Assembly (NCBI GenBank): GCA_014238425.1
Contig: JABABD010000017.1
Location: 1 to 64,000 of the forward strand
From: Flavobacteriaceae bacterium
GTDB taxonomy: Bacteria; Bacteroidota; Bacteroidia; Flavobacteriales; Flavobacteriaceae
Direction: 5' to 3'
DNA length: 64,000 bases
Shown: positions 25,971 to 35,088 of the stretch, one piece after another
Layout of the letters: each line of letters opens with the position of its first letter
Numbering within the stretch: position 1 is the first letter of the stretch
Translations under genes and position numbers: made by a program
Notes under the pieces: model-generated
The model's input: the letters and a program-made list of their open reading frames with translations, nothing else
What the model was told of the DNA's origin: nothing
Databases searched by the model: none

Positions 25971-27152
25971 TTAGCCTCTAAAACTATGATTGTTAATAAT
26001 CCGTTTTAGCTTGTGTTTTAAATCTTCGCCTGTATCATACACCATTTGCGAGTCACTTGGAAAAGGTACCTCTTCCTGTCTCAATAATTGTCTGTCTTGT
26101 TGATCCAGTGCTCTTCTATCTCCTCTTGTTCTTGCGAATAAGTTTTCAAAAATAAATTCGCTATCAATTGTAAATGTATCTAATACTTGATTTGTCTTTA
26201 AGTCGCTATACACTACACGTCCAATAACTTGAGCAGATTTTGTCTGAGCAATCTCAAACAATCGAGCTCTCACCCTTACAATTTTATCGATCTTGATATC
26301 ATTACCCAAACTATCTTGCATAACGTTTCCGTTTTGGTCCAATTGGTATTCCCAGCCATCTACAACTTCTTTTTCTCTTAGCAACTGTTTTTCGTTAATT
26401 CGCTCAGGAGATATATTAATCTGTCTTAATTGTAATTGCATGCTATAATCATAATCAATACTCGTATCTGCTTCTGTATGATATATGGTCCATAAATTGT
26501 CCAATCCATAAGTATCAAAGTCCAATAAATCATCTTCTAATCTACTTGGAATGATTTGAGCAGTATCATTTATTAAAGACACCATAACAAAATCCCTTCC
26601 TTTCTGAAGTGCTATTCCCATCAGTTTTTGTGCATCTCCATAATTAGGATTTATATTCTCCAAATACTGAAGATCATCAAAAGCTTTCCTTATATCATAT
26701 TTGTTGTTAGAATTCAAAAGTGCTTTAGAATTACTGTACAAATATTCAGATGCCTTATTCTTGGCATTAATCATGTCTGATGTATAATCGTTGAATTGGA
26801 ATTTTACTTCACGTCCCTTAATATAAAGAGGTAATACTGGCTCTATAGCTCGTTGTCTAGCATCTAAAGTTGAATACATCTCATTAATTCTAACCCAGTT
26901 AGCTGGATTGTTATCCTTTTTCAAGAAAGCGATATCCTCCAGGTCACGTTCTGTGATTCTTGCATAACCCTCTTTAAGCATACCAATGAACTTGGATTTA
27001 CGCTTTTCTGTCTTTCTAGATTGTAACTGACGTAACGCACTGTTTACTGCTTGGTCATAGTTTCCAGAATGAAGTTCTTGCTCAATCTGCTTTTTACTAC
27101 TGCATCCTGCGAATAGTATAAGCATTGTCGAAAAAAGTAATAATCTTTTCAT
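25971..27152 (-). CDS. Lipoprotein of unknown function with helical repeat region
   Basis: The 393-residue protein has a lipoprotein signal (MKRLLLFSTMLILFAGCSSK, Cys17). Residues 20-190 are helical with TPR-like spacing (LHSGNYDQAVNSALRQLQSR, AFDDLQYLENINPNYGDAQK). Residues 190-390 are beta-rich (VVDGWEYQLDQNGNVMQDSL, VRARLFEIAQTKSAQVIGRV). I do not recognise a named family. Similar lipoproteins are widespread in Flavobacteriaceae without assigned role. An envelope location is inferred from the signal. Confidence 0.7.
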   Translation of the reverse strand: MKRLLLFSTMLILFAGCSSKKQIEQELHSGNYDQAVNSALRQLQSRKTEKRKSKFIGMLKEGYARITERDLEDIAFLKKDNNPANWVRINEMYSTLDARQRAIEPVLPLYIKGREVKFQFNDYTSDMINAKNKASEYLYSNSKALLNSNNKYDIRKAFDDLQYLENINPNYGDAQKLMGIALQKGRDFVMVSLINDTAQIIPSRLEDDLLDFDTYGLDNLWTIYHTEADTSIDYDYSMQLQLRQINISPERINEKQLLREKEVVDGWEYQLDQNGNVMQDSLGNDIKIDKIVRVRARLFEIAQTKSAQVIGRVVYSDLKTNQVLDTFTIDSEFIFENLFARTRGDRRALDQQDRQLLRQEEVPFPSDSQMVYDTGEDLKHKLKRIINNHSFRG

Positions 27153-27262
27153 AATCGTAGGTTTTGGTTATTTGGGAAATAATCCAATATTGGTGCCAAA
27201 ATAATAAAAAAAGCCTAAAATCAATTAATCTTTTATGTATTACTCTGATTTACAGGTTTTTG

Positions 27263-28555
27263 CTATTTTTTCTTTTTTGGCTTGAAGACTGGTAACAATT
27301 GAGTTGATACCTCTCCAAAACCAATGCGTACATCGTCATTTTCGCAATGCCCTCTCATAATAACAGTATCGTAATCGTTAATAAATTTACGTTCAGTACC
27401 ATCCTTCATCTTGATTGGGTTTTCGCCTCTCCAAGTGAGCTCTAACATAGAGCCATAAGAATCTGGTGTTGGCCCTGAAATTGTACCACTACCCATCATG
27501 TCGCCAGAATTTACTGGACAGCCATTAACTGTATGATGCGTAAGTTGTTGTGCCATATTCCAGTACATATATTTGAAGTTAGACTTGCAAACCACTTTCT
27601 CTTTTGCGTTTTTTGGTTGAATGGCCATTTCTAAATTAATGTCAAAACTTTTCTTTCCTTTATATTGTAGATAAGGTAACTGAGATTTTAGAGGTTTCGG
27701 ACTAGTAACTCTAAAAGATTCTAGAGCATCCAGTGTTACAATCCAAGGTGAAATACTTGAAGCAAAGTTCTTTGCTAAGAAAGGGCCTAAGGGTACGTAT
27801 TCCCATTTTTGTATATCGCGAGCACTCCAATCATTTAATAGTACTAAGCCGAATATGTATTCTTCTGCTTCTTCAATCGGAATAGATTCTCCTAAATCGT
27901 TTGCATCGGTAGTAATGAATGCCATTTCCAATTCAAAATCTACCAATTTTGACGGACCAAAAACTGGTGTGTCAGAATCCGGAGGAATTGTTTGCCCTTG
28001 TGGACGATGAATTGGAATCCCTGAAGGAATTATAGAGGAGCTTCTACCATGATAGCCAACAGGTAAATGCAGCCAATTAGGCATTAAGGCGTTCTCTTTT
28101 CCCCGAAACATAGTGCCCACATTGGTAGCATGTTCCCTGCTGGCATAGAAATCAGTAAAATCACCAATTTGTACTGGTAATTGCATTTCTATTTCGTCCA
28201 GTCTAAAGAGTACTATTTCCTTATGCTTCTTATTGCTTTGGAGTGTTGTATTATTCTTGTCGAAAATCTCAGCAATACGATTACGTACCAAACGCCATGT
28301 CTTTCTTCCATCCGCAATGAAATCATTTAGTGTATCCTGTAGAAATATATCATCTGTTAATGGAATACCTTCGAAATACCCTAGCTGATGTAAAGCTCCA
28401 AGGTCAATGGCTGTGTCGCCAATTCGTGTACCAATAGTAATAATGTCATCTCTTGTCAAGAAAACACCAAACGGAATATTTTGGATTGGAAAATCTGAAT
28501 TTTTACCGACATGAAGCCAGGATATGCGATCTGGATTATTAGCTGCTAATGGCAT
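27263..28555 (-). CDS. fahA: Fumarylacetoacetase
   Basis: The 430-residue enzyme hydrolyses 4-fumarylacetoacetate to fumarate and acetoacetate, the last step of tyrosine and homogentisate breakdown. The active-site block is DFTDFYASREHATNVGTMFR (metal Asp D132, catalytic His H142), followed by ENALMPNWLHLPVGYHGRSS. Metal ligands lie in DFELEMAFI and LLNDWSARDIQKWEYVPLGP. The N-terminal SH3-like domain is present. Length is that of the full eukaryote-type enzyme. It diverges from glyA; no homogentisate dioxygenase lies in the window. Confidence 0.96.
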   Translation of the reverse strand: MPLAANNPDRISWLHVGKNSDFPIQNIPFGVFLTRDDIITIGTRIGDTAIDLGALHQLGYFEGIPLTDDIFLQDTLNDFIADGRKTWRLVRNRIAEIFDKNNTTLQSNKKHKEIVLFRLDEIEMQLPVQIGDFTDFYASREHATNVGTMFRGKENALMPNWLHLPVGYHGRSSSIIPSGIPIHRPQGQTIPPDSDTPVFGPSKLVDFELEMAFITTDANDLGESIPIEEAEEYIFGLVLLNDWSARDIQKWEYVPLGPFLAKNFASSISPWIVTLDALESFRVTSPKPLKSQLPYLQYKGKKSFDINLEMAIQPKNAKEKVVCKSNFKYMYWNMAQQLTHHTVNGCPVNSGDMMGSGTISGPTPDSYGSMLELTWRGENPIKMKDGTERKFINDYDTVIMRGHCENDDVRIGFGEVSTQLLPVFKPKKKK

Positions 28556-28605
28556 GTATGAATTGTTGATTAGTTGTTATTAAATTCTATGTAAATATAT
28601 GTTTT

Positions 28606-28639
28606 TTGTGATATTAAACTAATGTATTTATTATTTTTG
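28606..28639 (+). promoter_or_regulatory. glyA promoter, TTG-N23-TATTTTTG
   Basis: A TTG at 28606-28608 and a TATTTTTG at 28632-28639 form a flavobacterial promoter with the longest usual spacing. The ATG is 27 bp downstream of the -7 box. Confidence 0.55.
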
Positions 28640-28666
28640 ATACATATTCATTTATAGGAAGAATTT

Positions 28667-29953
28667 ATGCTAAGAGACGAACAAATATTCGAATTGATAC
28701 AAGCAGAACATGAACGTCAACTTAATGGTATTGAGTTGATTGCATCTGAAAACTTTGTAAGCGAACAAGTGATGGAAGCGGCAGGGTCTGTATTGACGAA
28801 CAAGTATGCTGAAGGCTATCCAGGTAAGCGTTATTATGGAGGTTGTGCAGTGGTTGACGAAGTGGAGACTTTAGCTATCGAACGTGCTAAATCTTTATTT
28901 GGAGCAGAATGGGTAAATGTGCAGCCACATTCTGGAAGTCAGGCAAATACAGCTGTATTTGCTGCTTGTTTAAAACCAGGTGATAAAATCTTAGGATTTG
29001 ATCTCTCTCATGGCGGACATTTAACGCATGGATCGCCGGTGAATTTTTCAGGAAAGTTATATGACCCTGTTTTTTATGGAGTAGAGCAAAGTACAGGTCT
29101 TATAGATTATGATAAACTTGAGGCTATTGCAATAAGAGAACAACCTAAAATGATTATTGCTGGAGCTTCTGCCTATTCACGTGATATGGATTTTAAACGT
29201 TTTCGCGAAGTGGCTGATAAAGTAGGTGCGCTATTGATTGCTGATATTTCGCATCCGGCAGGACTAATCGCAAAAGGTATTTTGAACGACCCTCTACCTC
29301 ACTGTCATATTGTAACAACAACAACGCACAAAACTCTACGTGGACCACGTGGAGGTATGATCATGATTGGGAAAGATTTTGAGAATCCATTCGGATTAAA
29401 ACTCAAGAATGGCAACCTAAAAAAAATGTCATCTTTATTAGATTCTGCCGTGTTCCCTGGAAATCAAGGAGGCCCTTTAGAGCATATCATCGCTGCCAAA
29501 GCGATTGCTTTCGGAGAAGCCCTGACTGATGAGTATATGCACTATATGCTCCAAGTAAAGAAGAATGCTGCTGCGATGGCTGAAGCTTTAGTCAGCAAAG
29601 GATACCATATAATATCTGGCGGAACAGATAATCATATGATGCTTATAGACTTAAGAAACAAGAACATAACGGGAAAAGATGCTGAAAATGCCTTGGGTGT
29701 TGCTGAAATAACAGTGAATAAGAATATGGTGCCTTTCGATGATAAAAGCCCATTCGTTACATCTGGTATTCGTGTTGGGACTGCAGCAATTACTTCTAGA
29801 GGTTTAATAGAGTCAGATATGGGTGATATTGTAGAGTTGATTGATGAAGCTTTAATGAATTATGAAGATGAATCTAGATTAGAAGACATTGGCCATAAGG
29901 TAAATGCTATGATGAATGGTAAGCCATTGTTTACTACTACAACTATGGTTTAA
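28667..29953 (+). CDS. glyA: Serine hydroxymethyltransferase
   Basis: The 428-residue PLP enzyme interconverts serine and glycine with tetrahydrofolate and supplies one-carbon units. The N-terminal [14 protein letters not shown], the [14 protein letters not shown] motif (48-60), and the PLP lysine motif [15 protein letters not shown] (K222) are all intact. [20 protein letters not shown] is also present. Length and start are standard. The next gene starts 17 bp downstream and may be co-transcribed. Confidence 0.98.
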   Translation: MLRDEQIFELIQAEHERQLNGIELIASENFVSEQVMEAAGSVLTNKYAEGYPGKRYYGGCAVVDEVETLAIERAKSLFGAEWVNVQPHSGSQANTAVFAACLKPGDKILGFDLSHGGHLTHGSPVNFSGKLYDPVFYGVEQSTGLIDYDKLEAIAIREQPKMIIAGASAYSRDMDFKRFREVADKVGALLIADISHPAGLIAKGILNDPLPHCHIVTTTTHKTLRGPRGGMIMIGKDFENPFGLKLKNGNLKKMSSLLDSAVFPGNQGGPLEHIIAAKAIAFGEALTDEYMHYMLQVKKNAAAMAEALVSKGYHIISGGTDNHMMLIDLRNKNITGKDAENALGVAEITVNKNMVPFDDKSPFVTSGIRVGTAAITSRGLIESDMGDIVELIDEALMNYEDESRLEDIGHKVNAMMNGKPLFTTTTMV

Positions 29954-29970
29954 TTTATATATCAAAATAA

Positions 29971-31203
29971 ATGATTAGAAAGTATATTACGTTTCTGTTT
30001 TTTACAGCGCTGTTTTTTCAATGCTCTAGTAATGATAATGAATCATCAAATGAAGGAGATGACGGTATGATATTGCAAGAAGTATTCTTGATGTCTGTTG
30101 AGGTAGAGAACAGTTATTTCAATGATTTCCAGGAAGCCCATTTGTATTTAAGCGATTCGGATGGTGAAATAATTGCTGAAGGTGTGTTAAGTAATGGTCA
30201 AACAACCTCGCTAAGTGCAATATACGATTTGAACGACAGATATGATGCCACAGTTGTGGTTAAGAGTACTTTTGGTAGCGCAGAAAATTTTACCGGTACC
30301 ACTTTTATCGATGTGAGACCTAATGCACACATTTTCAAATCAATAATATTTTTTAACCCTAATAGCGATAAGTATATCTTGAATCTTAGTAATACAGGAT
30401 TCCCTTTGGAATTTTTGTCTGGTAGTACTAATAGTTTTGGTTCTTCAGGAAGTGCTGCTAATAATGGAACGTATGAATACGAATTTTTCTTGGCGGAATC
30501 TCCAGGAGATTATTTTGCGTTATTTCAATCAGTTAACGACACGGCTCCTAGATATTTCTGGATGGAGAACATTCAAGCTAATGATAGTTTCGATGTCGAT
30601 TTCACGAGTTTACCACTGTCTAGCGCTCCAATGACTATTCAATTTCCGTCAACCACTAATTTAGGCTACGAAGTTCGAGGATTCAGGAGTTCCAGTACTA
30701 ATAGATTTGCACATCGGATATATTCGACTTCCTTCAATGATTTCAGTGAGATATATTTACCAAACGATTTATTCGATTATTATAGTTTAAGTTCTACATT
30801 CAAGATTGGTGAAATAACACACAGAACTCATCATGTTACGGAAGAATTAATAGGGTCAGTAGCAGCATCCGAAATAAGTTTTAATATTTCAAATAATTCT
30901 GTTTCAGAGTTTGCTATGTCAGCAACAGGTAATTACGATACTTATGAAGTTGGGTATTTTTTTAATAATCAGGCCACTGAACAAATTGTAGGATTTAATA
31001 TATATGGCGAGGCCGCTAATCTTGTTCAGTTTTCAATGATGAATTTATTTGACACAATTTTTTCAGATAGTCCTGGACTGAATTCAAGTCAACTAATATT
31101 TAGTTCCGGTTTATTAAGTAGAAATAATCAAATTAATTCGTATCCAGATTTTATTCAAGACCATTTTGATAGAGTTATCGTAGTTTGCCTCTTGGAGCTG
31201 TAA
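29971..31203 (+). CDS. Lipoprotein of unknown function
   Basis: The 410-residue protein has a lipoprotein signal (MIRKYITFLFFTALFFQC, Cys18) followed by SSNDNESSNEGDD. That acidic, Ser-rich start resembles the flavobacterial surface export signal. The mature part is beta-rich and has no motif that I recognise; the first 120 residues could be an Ig-like or carboxypeptidase-regulatory-like sandwich. It probably shares the glyA transcript by position only. Confidence 0.7.
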   Translation: MIRKYITFLFFTALFFQCSSNDNESSNEGDDGMILQEVFLMSVEVENSYFNDFQEAHLYLSDSDGEIIAEGVLSNGQTTSLSAIYDLNDRYDATVVVKSTFGSAENFTGTTFIDVRPNAHIFKSIIFFNPNSDKYILNLSNTGFPLEFLSGSTNSFGSSGSAANNGTYEYEFFLAESPGDYFALFQSVNDTAPRYFWMENIQANDSFDVDFTSLPLSSAPMTIQFPSTTNLGYEVRGFRSSSTNRFAHRIYSTSFNDFSEIYLPNDLFDYYSLSSTFKIGEITHRTHHVTEELIGSVAASEISFNISNNSVSEFAMSATGNYDTYEVGYFFNNQATEQIVGFNIYGEAANLVQFSMMNLFDTIFSDSPGLNSSQLIFSSGLLSRNNQINSYPDFIQDHFDRVIVVCLLEL

Positions 31204-31238
31204 TAGAATCGGTGTCGATAAGACCTTAAACTATTTCA

Positions 31239-32798
31239 TTACTCAAAAATAATACTCTGGTAAGCACCAAAATCTGGAGCACTTAATCTTGATGTACCAA
31301 TAATATCAAGAGGTATTTGTATGGCAGCATTGGCATCGCCCAAACCATTTCCTGAAGTGTTTTCACCGATCATCATCAAGTTTTCAAATGGGTCTTTAAA
31401 ATTTGGTTCGCCATTTGTAATGACATTGTTGTAAAGAGAAGTGTTAGAAAAATCGTAACTGGGATTGTTCTCAAAGTTATTATTTGGGTCGTTGAAACGG
31501 ATAAGGCTACTGCTAAAATTAAAATTAAAAGCAGCACCTTCCATAGTATCCAATAGATACTCGATATTTTCATTACCATAAATAATACAGTTAGTAAAGT
31601 TAGCTTCGGTTAGGTCGTTGACAGTAGCATTATTATTTTCATCTAGAACAAAGTTGTTGAGTAGGAGTGAAGGGAATTGTCTAAAACTATTATTCCAATA
31701 ATTAGCAATGGTACAATGTATAAAATTATATTTGCCACCTATTGTACCAGCGAAAGAGGATTGCCCAGAATTGTTAATAACAACATTTTCAGCAAGAATG
31801 GATGTTGCTCTACCTAAAATTCCAAAATTACTGGAATTATATATTTGCGTATTTCTAACAACTAACTTATTGTCTGTTGTTGCTGAGTTCTGTTCGCTAT
31901 CGCTTACAATACCTACAGTGGCATTTTTGATAGTCGCATAATCAATCTCATTATCGATACTGCCTTCAAAGAGCCAAATAGTGCCCCATTGCCCTGGAAT
32001 ATCTGAAAAGCCAGGTTCTAATCGGTCGCTCTCAAAAATGACTTCATTCTCCAATAACTCTTGATCTGTGCTCAATTGTCCATTTACCTTTAGAGTCCCT
32101 TGATTTGTAACTATCAATCCAGAATTGGCATGAAAATGTACTCGAGTCCCTGCATTTATAGTTAGGGTTTTATTCGCTCCAACAGCAGCATAGCCATAGA
32201 TAACATAGGGTTTTTCGTTTGTAAATGTAAGTTCGTCGTCTTCTAGAAAACGACCTTGTATTTCAGTATTGACTTGCTGGCCATTAACATCAAGGGTCAA
32301 TGTTTCTATCATACCTGTACTGCCATCACGATCAGGAAAAATAAAGGTGGCATCCTTTACCAAAGTAACAAGTTCCACTTTTTGGAGATTACTTCCTGAA
32401 TCGAATTCTATAGCATCGGTATACAGAAATTCACCATTTGTATTTGGTAAATTATTTATGTTAATCGTGGTCTCTACAAAAATAAAAATACTGTCTTTGG
32501 CTAATACTTGTATATTTTCAAAGGACTTTCCAGCAATGCCATCAACATTGAGACGATACTCCGAAGTTTCTCCTAAGCCTAACTTAACACTCGGGATCTG
32601 GATGTCATTACTACTTCGGTTATATATTTTTAAGTTGTAAGTGCTCGACCCAATATTAGTAAAAACTGTATCTAAGTACACAGTATCTTTAGAGAATGCG
32701 AGGTTACCTGTACTTGGTGCGAGATCGAAATCCTTACGACAAGAACTCCAAAAAATTAAAAAAACAAGGGTAAGTATAAAGTAGAGGCTCTTTTTCAT
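31239..32798 (-). CDS. Right-handed parallel beta-helix lipoprotein
   Basis: The 519-residue protein starts at the ATG at 32798 (MKKSLYFILTLVFLIFWSSC, Cys20). A longer frame to 32891 adds 31 residues without a signal and overlaps the next gene. After an Ig-like region (about 25-220) come short repeats typical of a parallel beta-helix: GAVGANKTLTINAGTRVHFH, NEIDYATIKNATVGIVSDS, LVVRNTQIYNSSNFGILGRA. Proteins with this layout are common on Bacteroidota surfaces. No catalytic residues are evident. An envelope or surface role is inferred. Confidence 0.82.
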   Translation of the reverse strand: MKKSLYFILTLVFLIFWSSCRKDFDLAPSTGNLAFSKDTVYLDTVFTNIGSSTYNLKIYNRSSNDIQIPSVKLGLGETSEYRLNVDGIAGKSFENIQVLAKDSIFIFVETTININNLPNTNGEFLYTDAIEFDSGSNLQKVELVTLVKDATFIFPDRDGSTGMIETLTLDVNGQQVNTEIQGRFLEDDELTFTNEKPYVIYGYAAVGANKTLTINAGTRVHFHANSGLIVTNQGTLKVNGQLSTDQELLENEVIFESDRLEPGFSDIPGQWGTIWLFEGSIDNEIDYATIKNATVGIVSDSEQNSATTDNKLVVRNTQIYNSSNFGILGRATSILAENVVINNSGQSSFAGTIGGKYNFIHCTIANYWNNSFRQFPSLLLNNFVLDENNNATVNDLTEANFTNCIIYGNENIEYLLDTMEGAAFNFNFSSSLIRFNDPNNNFENNPSYDFSNTSLYNNVITNGEPNFKDPFENLMMIGENTSGNGLGDANAAIQIPLDIIGTSRLSAPDFGAYQSIIFE

Positions 32799-32871
32799 TG
32801 AAACAAAGTTTTGATAAAAATATAACTTTTGTTCGAACCATTTAGTATCTAAGGCATAACTAAATATTATT

Positions 32872-33726
32872 TTAATGAGTTCTAAAGACATTGGTAATCT
32901 TGTAAAGAAGCCTGCCGATACCTGTTCTCTTGATCTCTCTACGTCTGATCTTGTTTCTACGTTCCATCAGTTTTCTCTTGTAGAACTTATAACCGTTTTG
33001 TTCTCTGAACTCACGTTTCTTCCTTTTTTCTAACTCTTCAGGGGTATAAACATAAGAAGGTTTGTAATCAGCACTTACTATTCCCCCAACAATAACCATC
33101 TCACCTAAGATATCTTCATCCATAACTAATTTTAAATTATAGGTGCTTTTATTTGCAATCTTGATTTCTTGAGTTTTAAAACCGACGTAACTTAAAACTA
33201 ACGTTTCTCCTATCTCTACTTTAATAGCAAAGTTTCCATCAAAATCAGATTGTACACCTCTTGTAGTACCCTTAACGATAACATTTGTTCCAGGAAGAGG
33301 AATATTGCTTTCGTCAACAATAGTTCCTTTAATCATCTTTTCCTTTAAAACCGATATAGCAGTTTTCCCTTTAATACTATCGTATCTTATAGATTCAGTT
33401 TGGACAATCTGTGGCTCTCCTTGTGCTTTTGCATCATGAGTCCCTAAAGCAAGAAATGCAAATAATCCAGAGGCTGCGATTGAGGCATAATTGTTCTTAT
33501 CTTTTCGACGAAGCACCATTTCTCTGTCTAACTGCTGGTTTTTGAAACGTCCGCAAAGATTACTATTTTGCTCAAAAGTCTTTACAATATGTTCGTCCGT
33601 TTTGTTGGAGAAATCGTAAACGGTTTTTTCGCATAGTTGGCAATGACGACCTTTATCTTTGGGTGTCATGACATCCCAGTTTTCATGACAGGGTTTCGGA
33701 ATGCTTATTGTTAGTGATTTTCTCAT
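32872..33726 (-). CDS. Cys-motif / carboxypeptidase-regulatory-domain membrane protein
   Basis: The 284-residue protein starts at ATG 33726 (MRKSLTISIPKPC). The cytoplasmic-looking N-terminus (8-65) has four spaced cysteines: PKPC (13), HCQLCEK (29, 32) and NLCGRF (58). The phrase CxxC-KTVYDFSNKTDEHIV recalls a small recurrent Bacteroidota domain. A hydrophobic segment at about 78-98 (SIAASGLFAFLALG) is followed by a CarboxypepD_reg-like sandwich (about 127-205: GTIVDESNIPLPGTNVIVKG, LVLSYVGFKTQEIKI) and a very basic tail (RRNKIRRREIKR). Role unknown; membrane topology is inferred from the single hydrophobic helix. Confidence 0.75.
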   Translation of the reverse strand: MRKSLTISIPKPCHENWDVMTPKDKGRHCQLCEKTVYDFSNKTDEHIVKTFEQNSNLCGRFKNQQLDREMVLRRKDKNNYASIAASGLFAFLALGTHDAKAQGEPQIVQTESIRYDSIKGKTAISVLKEKMIKGTIVDESNIPLPGTNVIVKGTTRGVQSDFDGNFAIKVEIGETLVLSYVGFKTQEIKIANKSTYNLKLVMDEDILGEMVIVGGIVSADYKPSYVYTPEELEKRKKREFREQNGYKFYKRKLMERRNKIRRREIKRTGIGRLLYKITNVFRTH

Positions 33727-33801
33727 GGTGTAAATAACCAAAAGAAGTCAGGAAATTAAAACTTATAATGAGTGAACTGAACGTTTGATCGAGTGAGCTA
33801 T

Positions 33802-34836
33802 CTATTTCTCGATAATCTCTACTTCAAACAATTTATCCCATTTTTTCCCAGTTACGAAAAGAGTCTTAGTATCTGAGTTGTAGGCAATACCATTTAAAAC
33901 ATCAAGTTTATCATGCTTGGTGACGAGCTTCTTTAGAGGTGAGAAATCTATAACACCTTCAACAGCTCCGTTTTTCGGATTAATTATTGCTACGCCATCT
34001 TGCTGATAACGATTGGCATAAATCTTCCCTTCAACCCATTCCAATTCATTAATGCCTACTACTTTTCCCTTGCTTCTGTAAACTTGTATTTTACCGTCAA
34101 CAGCTAAGGTTTCCTTATTTAGTTTATAAATATATTCTGTCCCATCAGATTGATATATAGTATTCGTGTCATGGCATAATCCCCAACCTTCTTTGCTATG
34201 GCTATATTTAAAACTACTTTCTTTTTCTAGAGTCTCAGTATTGTATACAAACCCTATTTTCTCTCTCCAAGTTAATTGATAGACTTTATCATTTACTATA
34301 GTAATACCTTCTGCAAAATAGGAGTCGCTTAAATTGATACTCTTTTTTGGAATTCCAGTTTTATAATCTACAATTCTGAGCTTTGATTCTTTGTACTGAC
34401 CTGTACTTTCGTACAATTCTCCATTATAAAACTCCAAACCTTGCGTGTACGAAGTAATATCATGTGGATATTCATTAATGATTTTATAGGTATATACTTT
34501 AGGTCTTTTATTATTGAGAATGACAATGTTTTGTTTGACTACCTCTTGTTTATTATCATATGAAATGGTAGCTTCTATAACTTGTTTTCCCAATTTCTCG
34601 GTATCTAATAACTCATTTTCAGAAATAGGATTTCCGTCAAGAGTAAAGGATGTTGACGTAATTGTATGATTTTTTGGATTTGATAAAGATACATTAAGTG
34701 TCTCTCCTAAAGCTATGTTATTTCCTTTGGTATTAGTTTTGATAGTAAAATCACTTTTCTTAGTGCCATTATTACTACCACAATTAACAATAAAGAGACT
34801 TAGAAGCAATACTATTAATAGGTTCTGTAATTTCAT
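33802..34836 (-). CDS. Glutaminyl-peptide cyclotransferase, plant/bacterial type
   Basis: The 344-residue protein starts at ATG 34836 and has a lipoprotein signal (MKLQNLLIVLLLSLFIVNCG, Cys19). The region 110-344 is a five-bladed propeller of the glutamine cyclotransferase family: YPHDITSYTQGLEFYNGELY, GLCHDTNTIYQSDGTEYIYK, GINELEWVEGKIYANRYQQD, LDVLNGIAYNSDTKTLFVTG. These enzymes form N-terminal pyroglutamate on exported proteins. An N-terminal Ig-like region (about 25-105) precedes the propeller, as in other Bacteroidota versions. T9SS cargo are plausible substrates, but that is inference. Confidence 0.92.
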   Translation of the reverse strand: MKLQNLLIVLLLSLFIVNCGSNNGTKKSDFTIKTNTKGNNIALGETLNVSLSNPKNHTITSTSFTLDGNPISENELLDTEKLGKQVIEATISYDNKQEVVKQNIVILNNKRPKVYTYKIINEYPHDITSYTQGLEFYNGELYESTGQYKESKLRIVDYKTGIPKKSINLSDSYFAEGITIVNDKVYQLTWREKIGFVYNTETLEKESSFKYSHSKEGWGLCHDTNTIYQSDGTEYIYKLNKETLAVDGKIQVYRSKGKVVGINELEWVEGKIYANRYQQDGVAIINPKNGAVEGVIDFSPLKKLVTKHDKLDVLNGIAYNSDTKTLFVTGKKWDKLFEVEIIEK

Positions 34837-34888
34837 GGGTTTGATAATTTGGAGCAAGTTAATTTATTTCAAATAGGTATGAAAATCA

Positions 34889-34919
34889 TTGTGAAAAATT
34901 TAAAACAAGTGTATCTTTG
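34889..34919 (+). promoter_or_regulatory. SRP RNA promoter, TTG-N19/20-TATCTTTG
   Basis: TTG at 34889-34891 and TATCTTTG at 34912-34919 match the Bacteroidota housekeeping promoter with a spacing of 20 bases. The predicted 5' end of the SRP RNA (34924) lies five bases after the -7 box, which calibrates the start point for other promoters in this window. Confidence 0.8.
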
Positions 34920-34923
34920 CATC

Positions 34924-35017
34924 GGCAAGTCCTACACAACTAGCTCCTGTTTAATCCTCCAGGGCGGGAACGCAGCAAAGGTCGACGGTTGTAGCAGTGT
35001 GATGTAGGTAGCTTGCC
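34924..35017 (+). ncRNA. ffs: Signal recognition particle RNA, bacterial small type
   Basis: The 94-base RNA folds with the closing pairs GGCAAG (34924-34929) and CTTGCC (35012-35017). The conserved apical part CAGGGCGGGAACGCAGCAAAGG contains the GGAA tetraloop and the asymmetric loop bound by the Ffh M domain; it lies at about 34961-34981. This is the 4.5S-type RNA that targets membrane proteins co-translationally. A strong promoter stands five bases upstream. Confidence 0.93.
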
Positions 35018-35088
35018 ATTTTTTGTGCGCTAAAGTTTCCTATTTATTATTGTATTTTTGAAACCTTAATATCAACAGTAAAGTCTTT

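Noticed and set aside
32269..32640. A 123-codon plus-strand frame opposite the beta-helix lipoprotein
   Set aside because: Shadow frame; the minus-strand protein has a lipobox and repeats.
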